From the NCBI RefSeq assembly GCF_001542875.1, contig NZ_LMAF01000001.1, forward strand, positions 186,001 through 250,000: a stretch of DNA of 64,000 nt. The letters run 5' to 3'. The position numbers and the translations under genes were made by a program. Position 1 is the first letter of the stretch. Every line of letters starts with the position of its first letter. Under the pieces are notes generated by a model. That model was not told the DNA's origin. It saw nothing but the letters and a program-made list of their open reading frames with translations, and made no database searches. Positions 18,115 through 26,685 of this stretch are shown here, piece by piece. The DNA is from Erythrobacter sp. YT30. GTDB taxonomy: Bacteria > Pseudomonadota > Alphaproteobacteria > Sphingomonadales > Sphingomonadaceae.

Positions 18115-20268
18115 ATGACTGAAAAACCGACACCCGCCGACTGGAAAGCTCTCGCCGACAAGGAAGCGAAGGGCCGTGATCTGACGACCGAAACGCCCGA
18201 AGGCTTCACGGTCAAGCCGCTCTATACTGCGCAGGATCATGCGGATTGGGATGCGGGTCTTCCCGGTTTTGCGCCGTTCACGCGCGGGGTGAAGGCCAGC
18301 ATGTATGCAGGACGCCCGTGGACGATCCGGCAATATGCGGGCTTTTCTACCGCGGAAGAATCGAACGCATTTTATCGTCGCAATCTGGCGGCGGGGCAAA
18401 AGGGGCTATCGGTCGCATTCGATCTTGCCACACACCGCGGCTATGACAGCGATCACCCGCGCGTAACTGGCGATGTCGGCAAGGCGGGCGTCGCAATCGA
18501 TACCGTGGCCGATATGGAAATCCTGTTCGACCAGATCCCGCTTGATACGATGAGCGTATCGATGACCATGAACGGCGCGGTGATCCCGGTGATGGCGTTC
18601 TTTATCGTCGCTGGTGAACGTCAGGGTGTGTCAGCGGAGAAGCTTTCTGGGACCATCCAGAACGATATTCTCAAAGAGTTCATGGTCCGCAACACTTACA
18701 TCTATCCGCCCGAGCCAAGCATGCGGATTATCTCGGACATCATCGCCTACACCTCGGCCAATATGCCGAAATTCAACAGCATTTCGATCTCCGGCTACCA
18801 CATGCACGAAGCAGGGGCTACAGCGGTGCAAGAGCTCGCTTTCACCATAGCAGACGGCAAGGAGTATGTGACCCGCGCGATGCATGCTGGGCTCGATATC
18901 GATGCGTTTGCCGGCCGGCTATCGTTTTTTTTCGGCATTGGCATGAATTTCTTCATGGAGATTGCCAAACTGCGTGCCGCGCGCACGCTCTGGTATCGCA
19001 CCATGGATGGTCTGGGCGCGCAGAAAGAGCGCTCCAAGATGCTTCGCACGCACTGCCAAACATCCGGTGTGAGCCTGCAAGAGCAAGACCCCTACAACAA
19101 TGTGATCCGCACGACGATCGAGGCGCTGGCGGCGACGCTTGGTGGGACGCAGAGTCTCCACACCAATGCTCTGGACGAAGCCATCGCGCTCCCGACCGAT
19201 TTCTCCGCGCGGATTGCGCGCAACACGCAGCTTGTCCTGCAGGAAGAGAGCGGGATCACGCAAGTCGTCGATCCGCTTGGTGGCTCGCACTACATCGAGA
19301 CGCTAACAGCGACGTTGGTCGAAGAAGCTGAAAAGCTGATAGCGGAGGTCGATGAGACGGGCGGCATGACAGCTTACGTCGATACTGGCGCCCCCAAAGC
19401 GGCAATTGAACGCGCGGCAGCGGAAAAGCAGACTGGGATCGACAAGGGCGAGACGGTGATAGTCGGCGTCAACAAATACAAGCTTGCCGAAGAAGACCAG
19501 ATCGAAACGCTCGACATCGACAACGCGGCAGTGCGTCAGGGCCAGATCAAGCGGATCGCCAAGGTGCGCGAGGAACGTGATGAGGCAGCCTGCCGCGCGG
19601 CGCTTGATGCGCTGACAGCAGGCTGCCGGGATGGCGGAAACGTTCTCGAACTGGCAGTCGAAGCTGCGCGTCACGATGCGACTTTGGGCGAGATATCGTC
19701 GGCCATGGAAGAAGTCTTTGGCCGCCATGATGCCACGCCAAAGCCTGTTTCGGGCGTTTACAAGTCCGCCTACGAGTTCGATCAGCGCTGGGCGCAGGTC
19801 ACGGACGGCGTTGATGCCGTTGAGCGCCGCTTGGGCCGCAAACCACGCATTATGGTCGCGAAAATGGGGCAGGATGGTCATGATCGAGGCGCTAATGTGA
19901 TTGCGAGTGCCTTCGCTGATATGGGTTTTGAAGTGGTTTCAGGTCCGCTTTTTCAGACGCCCGATGAAGCCTGCGCAATGGCGCTTGAGAATGATGTCGA
20001 CATTGTTGGTGCGTCATCACTTGCGGCTGGGCACAAGACGCTGATCCCTGAATTGATCCGCCTGCTGAAAGAAGCGGGGCGTCCGGATATCAAGGTAACC
20101 GCAGGAGGCGTGATCCCGCCGCAGGATTACGACTTCCTGCGTGAGGCGGGCGTGCAGGGCATTTATGGGCCGGGTTCGAATGTAGTTGAATGCGCAGCGG
20201 ACATTTTGACGCTGCTTGGACATAACATGCCGCCATTGGATAGCGTTATGGATGAGGCGGCTGAGTGA
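18115..20268 (+). CDS. scpA: Methylmalonyl-CoA mutase
   Basis: B12-dependent isomerisation of (R)-methylmalonyl-CoA to succinyl-CoA. The 717 residues contain the substrate barrel ([56 protein letters not shown]) and a C-terminal cobalamin domain with [11 protein letters not shown], where H589 should be the axial ligand, followed by GASSLAAGH and [10 protein letters not shown]. Single-chain length fits the homodimeric bacterial type. The ATG at 18115 gives [10 protein letters not shown]; the longer upstream frame overlaps the previous gene and lacks family sequence. The stop overlaps the next gene as GTGA. Confidence 0.97.
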   Translation: MTEKPTPADWKALADKEAKGRDLTTETPEGFTVKPLYTAQDHADWDAGLPGFAPFTRGVKASMYAGRPWTIRQYAGFSTAEESNAFYRRNLAAGQKGLSVAFDLATHRGYDSDHPRVTGDVGKAGVAIDTVADMEILFDQIPLDTMSVSMTMNGAVIPVMAFFIVAGERQGVSAEKLSGTIQNDILKEFMVRNTYIYPPEPSMRIISDIIAYTSANMPKFNSISISGYHMHEAGATAVQELAFTIADGKEYVTRAMHAGLDIDAFAGRLSFFFGIGMNFFMEIAKLRAARTLWYRTMDGLGAQKERSKMLRTHCQTSGVSLQEQDPYNNVIRTTIEALAATLGGTQSLHTNALDEAIALPTDFSARIARNTQLVLQEESGITQVVDPLGGSHYIETLTATLVEEAEKLIAEVDETGGMTAYVDTGAPKAAIERAAAEKQTGIDKGETVIVGVNKYKLAEEDQIETLDIDNAAVRQGQIKRIAKVREERDEAACRAALDALTAGCRDGGNVLELAVEAARHDATLGEISSAMEEVFGRHDATPKPVSGVYKSAYEFDQRWAQVTDGVDAVERRLGRKPRIMVAKMGQDGHDRGANVIASAFADMGFEVVSGPLFQTPDEACAMALENDVDIVGASSLAAGHKTLIPELIRLLKEAGRPDIKVTAGGVIPPQDYDFLREAGVQGIYGPGSNVVECAADILTLLGHNMPPLDSVMDEAAE

Positions 20269-20522
20269 GGTATTCCGAAAGGAACCAGTTAAGCCTAACT
20301 CGCTTAATTGGGTTTTTGACTGGATGCTTGGGCCTGATTGTGCTCGCCACGCATGCGATTTTTGTATTGATCCAGCTTTATCCATCCATTGGGCAGTCGG
20401 AAGTAGATGAAGCGAACCGTGCGCCTCCATCAGGACTTTTGGAAGCGATCATGAATGCTTCGCCAGTCTTGTTTCTTGGATTAGGCTTACTCGTCTTCGC
20501 CCGTTGGGCTTTCGGACGATGA
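20265..20522 (+). CDS. Small two-helix membrane protein of unknown function
   Basis: 85 residues with two hydrophobic helices, about 14-38 and 64-82, joined by a polar loop. No recognised family. It is tied to both neighbours by overlaps: GTGA with the mutase stop at 20265-20268 and ATGA with the next gene at 20519-20522. Those overlaps argue that it is translated. Confidence 0.6.
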   Translation: MRYSERNQLSLTRLIGFLTGCLGLIVLATHAIFVLIQLYPSIGQSEVDEANRAPPSGLLEAIMNASPVLFLGLGLLVFARWAFGR

Positions 20523-20992
20523 ACCTCTCGACAGACACTTTTGCAGCGCTCGCTTTCCTGATGTTTCTCACCGGTGTCGGGATCCCCATCATGGCGGCTC
20601 TGAACAGCGGGCTCGGCATGCAATTGGAGAGCCCTGGTGCAGCATGCCTCGTCTTGATGGGTGTCGCGGCCGGGCTGGCGGGGATCATTATGCTCATGAC
20701 GGGCGGCGCGCCCGCTGCTGCCAGCTTCACGTTCGAAGATCCCGTCCTCTATGCGGGCGGTGCATTTTTTCTATTCTACATCCTTTCGATCACATGGGCG
20801 GGGCCGAAAATGGGAATTGGAAACGCGGTGTTCTTCGTGTTGCTCGGCCAGTTGGTCGCGGCGGCAGTGATTGACCATTACGGCCTGTGGGGCGCGATCA
20901 AATCCGAAATTACGGTGCGCCGGATTATTGGCATTCTGCTTATGGCGGCAGGTGTTTATCTCGCGCGCAAGCCGCCTGTGGCGTTGCCTTGA
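20519..20992 (+). CDS. DMT-superfamily membrane protein (YdcZ/DUF606-like)
   Basis: 157 residues with about five membrane helices. The pattern fits the short half-size DMT family: MAALNSGLGMQLESPGAACLV near the start, YAGGAFFLFYILSITWAGPKMGIG in the middle, VFFVLLGQLVAAAVIDHYGLWG, then the final helix IIGILLMAAGVYLAR. Members are putative exporters, often paired; this copy is single, so it would have to form a homodimer. Substrate unknown. Translationally coupled to the preceding gene. Confidence 0.8.
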   Translation: MNLSTDTFAALAFLMFLTGVGIPIMAALNSGLGMQLESPGAACLVLMGVAAGLAGIIMLMTGGAPAAASFTFEDPVLYAGGAFFLFYILSITWAGPKMGIGNAVFFVLLGQLVAAAVIDHYGLWGAIKSEITVRRIIGILLMAAGVYLARKPPVALP

Positions 20993-21051
20993 CACTCGGC
21001 TTCTCGGTCAATTCCCTGCTCCCAAAAACGCGCGGGGGAGGGCAATTGAAG

Positions 21052-21780
21052 ATGGGTCTTGTCAGACTGACCGAACCAGAATGGCTTCAGCCCGCGCCTG
21101 ATCTTGCTGCACGGCGCGAGGCGTTTGCCAATTGGCCAGAAGGCATCCAAATTACGTCTGCAAGCGAAGAACCAGGGCGTGAATTGGCTGGTATGCTGGA
21201 TGTGGCGGGCGGATTGCCTGAAGCTGCGCTCAATGCGCATGAAGACATGTGCCTTCTAACAAGAAGGCCTGGTGAAGACGTCTATCGCCTGATTGGAGCA
21301 GCAGTTGCTTGGCCTTCTGACTGGCACCCGAAACACAAGGTTGGACTGCCGTTGCGCGCGCTTCATGCGCCCATACAAGGCTATGAAGAGCAACTCGCGA
21401 CTGGTGTTGATCGGTTTATGGCAACGCTCAAATCGGGCGTGATCTATGGACGATGCAATTGGTTTATCGCGCCCACGCGGGCAAAGCGTTGGATTGCAGG
21501 AGGCGACCCGCAAAAGCAATTTGAACACATAACACCTAAAAACGCAGGCGATTGCCTTTTTGTCAGGTCGGAGCGTCAGACGTTGCGACGCCTTCCCGAA
21601 ACCGGGGCAATCCTTTTCACCATCGGGATTTATGTCGAGCCTTTCGCTGCTCTTACCGCGGACAACCGGTCCCGGCTTGCCGATGCGCTCCGAAATCTTG
21701 TGAGCGGGGAGGGTGACCGCCGCGGCGCTACGTATTATGCCGATGCTTTGCTGCAATACCATCAGAGGACCACGCCATGA
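21052..21780 (+). CDS. Haem-dependent oxidative N-demethylase family protein (DUF3445-like)
   Basis: 242 residues. Features of the family are DMCLLTRRPGEDVYRLIGAAVAWPSDW, the loop KHKVGLPLRALHAPIQGYE, then YGRCNWFIAP and FVRSERQTLRRLPETGAILFTIGIYV. A characterised member removes methyl groups from dimethylamine-type substrates with haem and oxygen, releasing formaldehyde; whether this one does so is unknown. The ATG at 21052 has GGAGG 10 bases upstream; TTG at 21046 is possible. The upstream open frame overlaps the transporter gene and is not family sequence. Its stop overlaps the metY start as ATGA, an odd pairing discussed under findings. Confidence 0.8.
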   Translation: MGLVRLTEPEWLQPAPDLAARREAFANWPEGIQITSASEEPGRELAGMLDVAGGLPEAALNAHEDMCLLTRRPGEDVYRLIGAAVAWPSDWHPKHKVGLPLRALHAPIQGYEEQLATGVDRFMATLKSGVIYGRCNWFIAPTRAKRWIAGGDPQKQFEHITPKNAGDCLFVRSERQTLRRLPETGAILFTIGIYVEPFAALTADNRSRLADALRNLVSGEGDRRGATYYADALLQYHQRTTP

Positions 21781-23078
21781 CCGATCTTCCCGCAGATACT
21801 CGTCCCGAGACCTTGGCAGTTCATGCCGGTTGCGCACCTGACCCCACGACCAATGCGCGGATCACGCCGATCTATCAGACAAGCTCATACGTGTTCGACA
21901 GTGCAGAACATGCGGCAAACCTGTTCTCGCTCGCCGAATTTGGCAATATTTACTCGCGCATCATGAACCCCACCAATGATGCGTTGGAGAAAAAGGTAGC
22001 CGCGCTTGAAGGCGGCGTGGGCGCTTTGGGGTGTGCATCTGGCCATGCAGCGCAAATGCTGGCTTTCCACACTCTGATGGAGCCGGGCTGTAACATCGTG
22101 GCGGCGAAGAAGCTGTATGGCGGATCGCTCAATCAACTCGGCGAAGCGATCAAGAAATTTGGATGGGAAGCTCGCTTTGTCGATACCGATAATCTCGACG
22201 AAGTGCGCGCTGCGATGGATGACAAGACGCGCGTCGTATTCATCGAAAGCCTGGCCAATCCGGGCGGTGTAGTGAGCGATATCGAAGCGATTGCTGAGAT
22301 TGCTCATGAAGGTGGCGTCCCGCTGATAGTGGACAACACCATGGCCTCGCCCGCTCTTTCCCGCCCGATTGAGCATGGCGCAGATATTGTGGTGCATTCG
22401 ACCACAAAGTTCTTGAATGGCCACGGGAACGCAATCGGCGGGGTGCTGGTCGATAGCGGCAAATTCGATTGGAAGGCGCACGAAGATAAATACCCTTCGC
22501 TTACTAAGCCCAATGGTTCGTACCATGGCGCGGTACTGGTTGACGCGCTTGAACCGATCGGCCCAATCGCATTTATAATCGGCTGCCGCGTTCTTGGTAT
22601 GCGCGATTTGGGACCGGCAATGGCGCCGATGAATGCGTTTTTGGCGCTGACAGGCATGGAAACGCTTCATCTCCGCATGGAACGCCATTGCGAAAATGCG
22701 CAGGCGCTCGCCGAGTGGCTGACTCAGCAGCCGCAAGTTGCCTGGGTGAGTTATGCTGGTCTGCCGGATAATCCCTATCACGCGCACGCTCAGAAATACC
22801 TCGGCGGAAAGGGCGGGGCGGTGTTCACCTTTGGCCTGAAAGGCGGATACGATGCCGGCGTCAAACTTGTTTCCAGCGTCAAGCTTTTCAGCCACCTTGC
22901 AAATATCGGTGACACGCGTTCGCTCATCATTCACCCGGCGTCGACAACGCACAGTCAGCTCTCTGCTGAGGAATTGGAAGCAGCAGGCGCGGGACCTGAC
23001 GTGGTTCGCATTTCTGTCGGTATTGAGCATATTGACGATATCAAGGCTGACCTTTCAGCAGCCTTCGCAGAACTATGA
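21777..23078 (+). CDS. metY: O-acetylhomoserine aminocarboxypropyltransferase (sulfhydrylase)
   Basis: PLP enzyme that makes homocysteine (or methionine) from O-acetylhomoserine and sulfide (or methanethiol). The 433 residues match the Cys/Met gamma family: ETLAVHAGCAPDPTTNARITPIYQ in parts, NIYSRIMNPTNDALEKKVAALEGG, VDNTMASPALSRPIEHGADIVVHS and PLP lysine K211 in HSTTKFLNGHGN. Near the end are FSHLANIGDTRSL and HPASTTHSQL, typical of MetY and longer than in MetB or MetC. Start overlaps the preceding stop (ATGA). Confidence 0.94.
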   Translation: MTDLPADTRPETLAVHAGCAPDPTTNARITPIYQTSSYVFDSAEHAANLFSLAEFGNIYSRIMNPTNDALEKKVAALEGGVGALGCASGHAAQMLAFHTLMEPGCNIVAAKKLYGGSLNQLGEAIKKFGWEARFVDTDNLDEVRAAMDDKTRVVFIESLANPGGVVSDIEAIAEIAHEGGVPLIVDNTMASPALSRPIEHGADIVVHSTTKFLNGHGNAIGGVLVDSGKFDWKAHEDKYPSLTKPNGSYHGAVLVDALEPIGPIAFIIGCRVLGMRDLGPAMAPMNAFLALTGMETLHLRMERHCENAQALAEWLTQQPQVAWVSYAGLPDNPYHAHAQKYLGGKGGAVFTFGLKGGYDAGVKLVSSVKLFSHLANIGDTRSLIIHPASTTHSQLSAEELEAAGAGPDVVRISVGIEHIDDIKADLSAAFAEL

Positions 23079-23090
23079 TTGGAGGGGTTG

Positions 23091-23501
23091 GTGATTGCTG
23101 AATTAATATTGCTGCTGATGGCGCCTTCGGCAGAGACGTACAATCCTGAGTGCAATCAGGAGGCGGCTGATCGAGGCATTCAGCAAGAAATGAACATCTG
23201 CGCGCATCGCGATTATCTCTTGGCTGATGAAAAGCTCAACGCGCAGTGGAAGCTGACAAGTGCAACCATGAAAGAGCGAGACGAAAGCTGGAACTCCGAT
23301 TGGGATGAGCGCCCTGGCTATTTCGCAAGCCTCCTCGAAGCGCAGCGTGCCTGGATTGCATTTCGCGACGCGCATTGCCGGGTGGATGGTTACACGGCCC
23401 GCGGCGGTAGTCTTGAGCCGTTGCTCGTTTCAACATGCAAGACTGCTCTCACCGAGGCGCGGACGGAGCAGCTCAAAAATCTCGCAGATGGCCCCGCCTG
23501 A
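23091..23501 (+). CDS. LprI/DUF1311-like exported protein
   Basis: About 136 residues, with a short hydrophobic N-terminus (IAELILLLMAPSAE) and four cysteines in the spacing of the lysozyme-inhibitor LprI domain: NPECNQEA, MNICAHRDY, RDAHCRVDGY and STCKTALTE. The central WIAFRDAHC segment is diagnostic. The start is uncertain; the GTG at 23091 has GGAGG 5 bases upstream, while TTG codons at 23079 and 23088 are in frame. Lysozyme inhibition is known for mycobacterial LprI only, so the function here is open. Confidence 0.78.
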   Translation: MIAELILLLMAPSAETYNPECNQEAADRGIQQEMNICAHRDYLLADEKLNAQWKLTSATMKERDESWNSDWDERPGYFASLLEAQRAWIAFRDAHCRVDGYTARGGSLEPLLVSTCKTALTEARTEQLKNLADGPA

Positions 23502-23586
23502 TCACACGCATTTCCGATAGCTTGCCCGCTTGGTTCATAGGCGGCATAGGCATCTGCAAATATCAGAGTTTCGAAAGGCCCACAGC

Positions 23587-25623
23587 TTGTTCTCAAAAAT
23601 CCTGATTGCCAATCGCGGTGAAATTGCTTGCCGTGTGATCCAGACCGCTCGCAAAATGGGGATCGCGACGGTTGCGGTTTATTCCGATGCTGATCGTAAC
23701 GCGCCATTTGTGCGCATGGCGGATGAGGCGGTGCATATTGGCCCTGCGCCCGCGGCAGAGAGTTATTTGCTGCCGGAAAAGATCATTGCAGCCTGCAAGA
23801 AAACGGGCGCCGAGGCGGTGCATCCAGGCTATGGTTTTCTTTCGGAGCGCGCGAGCTTTGTTGAAGCTTTGGAAGCTGAAAGCATCGCTTTTATCGGTCC
23901 GCCGGCCAATGCCATCGCTGCAATGGGCGACAAGATTGAATCGAAGAAACTCGCCAAGGAAGCAGGCGTAAATGTCGTGCCTGGTTTTGTCGGCGAAATT
24001 CGCGACACCGATCATGCTGTCGAGATTTCGGATGGCATTGGCTATCCGGTGATAATGAAGGCCTCTGCCGGCGGCGGGGGCAAAGGCATGCGCCTTGCTT
24101 ACAGCGAGAAGGACGTGCGCGAGGGGTTTGAAGCGACCAAGCGCGAGGGGCTCAATTCATTCGGCGATGACCGCGTCTTTATCGAGAAGTTTATTGAAAA
24201 CCCGCGCCATATCGAAATCCAGATCCTCGGCGATAAGCACGGCAATATCCTCTATTTGAATGAGCGCGAATGCTCGATCCAGCGGCGCCACCAAAAGGTT
24301 GTCGAGGAAGCGCCTTCGCCGTTTGTCACTGAGAAAATGCGCAAGGCGATGGGTGAGCAATGCGTCGCTCTCTCTCGTGCAGTGGGCTACCATTCGGCAG
24401 GCACGGTGGAATTGATCGTCAGCGGGGCGGACCCAACGGGTGAGAGTTTCTACTTCCTCGAAATGAATACGCGGCTTCAGGTGGAACACCCCGTCACCGA
24501 AGCAATCACCGGCGTTGATCTAGTGGAGCAGATGATCCGGGTCGCCGCGGGCGAGGAATTGAGCCTTACGCAGGACGATATCGGTATTGATGGCTGGTCC
24601 ATCGAAAACCGCGTCTATGCAGAGGACCCTTATCGCGGCTTCCTTCCGTCAACGGGCCGTCTTATTCGCTATCAGCCGCCCATTCCGGGCTGGTCGGAAG
24701 ACGAGATGGTTGGCGGCAAGGCGCGCCGGGGGACTGCTCATGGCCCGGGCAGCATCCGGGTTGACGATGGCGTATTTGAAGGCGGCGAAGTCTCGATGTT
24801 TTACGACCCAATGATCGCCAAGCTTATCACGTGGGCACCGACACGTGAGGAAGCAGCCGATTTGCAGATCGAGGCGCTCGACCGCTTCCAGATCAAGGGG
24901 CTGGGGCACAATGTCGATTTCCTCTCTGCAATCATGCAGCACGAACGGTTCCGGTCTGGTGAGCTGACAACGGGATTTATCGCCGAGGAATATCCCGATG
25001 GTTTCACTGGGGCGCCTGCCGATGATGCGCATTTGCGGCTGATGGCGGCCCTGTTTGCGGGAGCTGAGTTCGATCATCAGGTTCGCTCCCGCAAGATATC
25101 GGGCCAGTTGAATGGCCTCGAGAATCCTCCCTCGCGCTGGATGGTTTCGCTTGCTGGCCGCAAGTTTGATGTGCTGCTTGAAGAAGGCGGCGCGAATGTT
25201 GATGGCCACACTCTGCGCGGCACTTGGGATTGGCGCGTTGGCGAGTCACTGGCCAACGTCACCGGCGAAAAAGACATGGCTGTGCAAGTCGAACGGATCG
25301 GTGTGCGCTGGCGGATGACAACGCAGGGCGCATCGCATGAAGCCCTCGTTTTGCCGGCCGATCTTTCTCCACTAACCGAGCACATGATCGAAAAAGTGCC
25401 GCCAGACCTTTCAAAGATGCTCATCTGCCCGATGCCGGGAATGCTGGTGAAACTGCATGTGGGCGAGGGCGAGGATGTGCAACCGGGCCAACCGCTTGCG
25501 ACGGTTGAAGCGATGAAGATGGAAAACATCCTGCGCGCTGAAAAAGAAGGCACGATTGCGAAAATCAATGCCGAAGAGGGCGAGAGCCTTGCTGTGGATG
25601 CGGTTATTCTGGAACTGGAATAA
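23587..25623 (+). CDS. pccA: Propionyl-CoA (acetyl-CoA) carboxylase alpha subunit: biotin carboxylase plus biotin carrier
   Basis: Carboxylates biotin with ATP and bicarbonate, then passes it to PccB. The 678 residues hold a biotin carboxylase domain (FSKILIANRGEIACRVIQTA, ATP loop ASAGGGGKGMR, ERECSIQRRHQKVVEEAPS, EMNTRLQVEHPVTE) and a C-terminal biotinyl domain with biotin lysine K644 in VEAMKMEN. The start is TTG 23587, giving the standard FSKILIANRG N-terminus, with GAAAGG 9 bases upstream; the longer frame from 23530 adds unrelated residues. Pathway partner pccB is about 7 kb upstream. Confidence 0.96.
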   Translation: MFSKILIANRGEIACRVIQTARKMGIATVAVYSDADRNAPFVRMADEAVHIGPAPAAESYLLPEKIIAACKKTGAEAVHPGYGFLSERASFVEALEAESIAFIGPPANAIAAMGDKIESKKLAKEAGVNVVPGFVGEIRDTDHAVEISDGIGYPVIMKASAGGGGKGMRLAYSEKDVREGFEATKREGLNSFGDDRVFIEKFIENPRHIEIQILGDKHGNILYLNERECSIQRRHQKVVEEAPSPFVTEKMRKAMGEQCVALSRAVGYHSAGTVELIVSGADPTGESFYFLEMNTRLQVEHPVTEAITGVDLVEQMIRVAAGEELSLTQDDIGIDGWSIENRVYAEDPYRGFLPSTGRLIRYQPPIPGWSEDEMVGGKARRGTAHGPGSIRVDDGVFEGGEVSMFYDPMIAKLITWAPTREEAADLQIEALDRFQIKGLGHNVDFLSAIMQHERFRSGELTTGFIAEEYPDGFTGAPADDAHLRLMAALFAGAEFDHQVRSRKISGQLNGLENPPSRWMVSLAGRKFDVLLEEGGANVDGHTLRGTWDWRVGESLANVTGEKDMAVQVERIGVRWRMTTQGASHEALVLPADLSPLTEHMIEKVPPDLSKMLICPMPGMLVKLHVGEGEDVQPGQPLATVEAMKMENILRAEKEGTIAKINAEEGESLAVDAVILELE

Positions 25624-25914
25624 CGCGCGCGGACCCCGAACATTCCGGTCACAGACCTAAACGTAGGTGACAAAGGCTACACTGTGTCACCCAAGCAATC
25701 TTGATTAAAAGTGCATATATACAATAACTTATTGTGAAATTTGCGAGGGTGACGGACAGGGGGCTGAGAGCCTTTTTGGGCAATTTTGACCCGAAAAGCG
25801 CGTCCAGCTGAAAAAATGTAGCTGCAGCAGATATGGCAGAGACTTACACTTTCAAAGACCGGCTACGGACCTGCAAAAATGCAGGCGTGTAGGAAAGTAT
25901 GAAGCGCGCGACGA
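25624..25914. other. Intergenic region between convergent pccA and cyclase genes, 291 bases
   Basis: No coding frame or RNA gene recognised. It contains a perfect inverted repeat ACAATAA-C-TTATTGT at 25721-25735, a short hairpin GGCT-GAG-AGCC followed by five T at 25762-25777 that may be a weak terminator for pccA, and another palindrome CCTGCA-AAAA-TGCAGG at 25870-25885. Part of it is AT-rich. Because both flanking genes end here, it needs no promoter. Confidence 0.5.
25721..25735. repeat. Perfect 7-bp inverted repeat (operator-like)
   Basis: ACAATAA-C-TTATTGT in an AT-rich patch. It looks like a transcription-factor site, but no start codon of either flanking gene is near. Confidence 0.4.
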
Positions 25915-26685
25915 CTAGTCCCCCACAATTGCCACAGCTCTGATCCACCCTGCGCTTGCTCGCTCAATCTTCACGGGGAAACAGCTGAACATAAATCCGT
26001 GCGGCGGAAGCGAGGCGAGGTTCGTTAGCTTCTCGATCTGGTAATAGGGCCTGACGCGGCCTGCCTTGTGGCCTTCCCAGATTATTGAAGGATCGCGAGT
26101 TTCGGCCCAGCGCCGCGCAGTGTGGCTAAAGGGCGCGTCCCAGCTCCACGCGTCTGTGCCGACGACTTCGACGCCGCGCTCGGTTAGCCATAACGTGGCC
26201 TCTGCGCCCAAGCCCACTCCCTGATCAGTGAAACTGTCTGTGCCATAGACTGCGCCTGATTGGATCAGCACGATATCGAGTGGCTCCAACTCGTATTGGA
26301 TACTCGCAAAAGCCTCCTCAAGTTCAGCGGCGGAAACCACATGTCCATGCGGCAAATGCGAAAAATCAAGCTTCACGCCGGGGCGAAAGAAGCGATCTAG
26401 CGGCGCTTCATCGATGCTGGGCGCAGCAACAGTGCCGCTTTCCGTGGTTGAATGATAATGCCACGGCGCATCCATATGCGTGCCATTATGCGTTGATAAT
26501 TCGAGCATTTCGACTGCCCAGCCCTCGCCATCAGGCAAGTCCTTTTTTTCAAGGCCTGGAAAGAACATCGCGATCTGTTCCCAGGTATCCTCGTGCGTCA
26601 TGTAGGTGATCTTGGGCCGCATCACTTCGGGATCGGAAATCACATCATTCGTGATCGGGATGGACAGATCGATGAATTGGGTCAC
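25915..26685 (-). CDS. Cyclase-family metal hydrolase (kynurenine formamidase-like)
   Basis: 256 residues. The metal-binding motif of the cyclase/KynB family is complete: H66, H70, D72 and H76 in HNGTHMDAPWH. Other family features are FIDLSIPIT near the start and a late VGTDAWSWD segment. Members hydrolyse amides or lactones such as N-formylkynurenine; it is slightly longer than typical KynB (about 210), so the substrate is uncertain. Start GTG overlaps the aroB stop as GTGA at 26682-26685, so it is coupled to aroB, although no tryptophan catabolism gene is nearby. Confidence 0.85.
   Translation of the reverse strand: MTQFIDLSIPITNDVISDPEVMRPKITYMTHEDTWEQIAMFFPGLEKKDLPDGEGWAVEMLELSTHNGTHMDAPWHYHSTTESGTVAAPSIDEAPLDRFFRPGVKLDFSHLPHGHVVSAAELEEAFASIQYELEPLDIVLIQSGAVYGTDSFTDQGVGLGAEATLWLTERGVEVVGTDAWSWDAPFSHTARRWAETRDPSIIWEGHKAGRVRPYYQIEKLTNLASLPPHGFMFSCFPVKIERASAGWIRAVAIVGD

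Noticed and set aside
21885..23030. A 381-codon open frame antisense to metY
   Set aside because: Complementary to a full conserved PLP enzyme, with no domain and no ribosome site of note.
25756..25800. A TPP-riboswitch-like fragment (GGGGGCTGAGAG)
   Set aside because: Only the CTGAGA element is present; the ACCTGA and downstream core are missing, and no thiamine gene follows.
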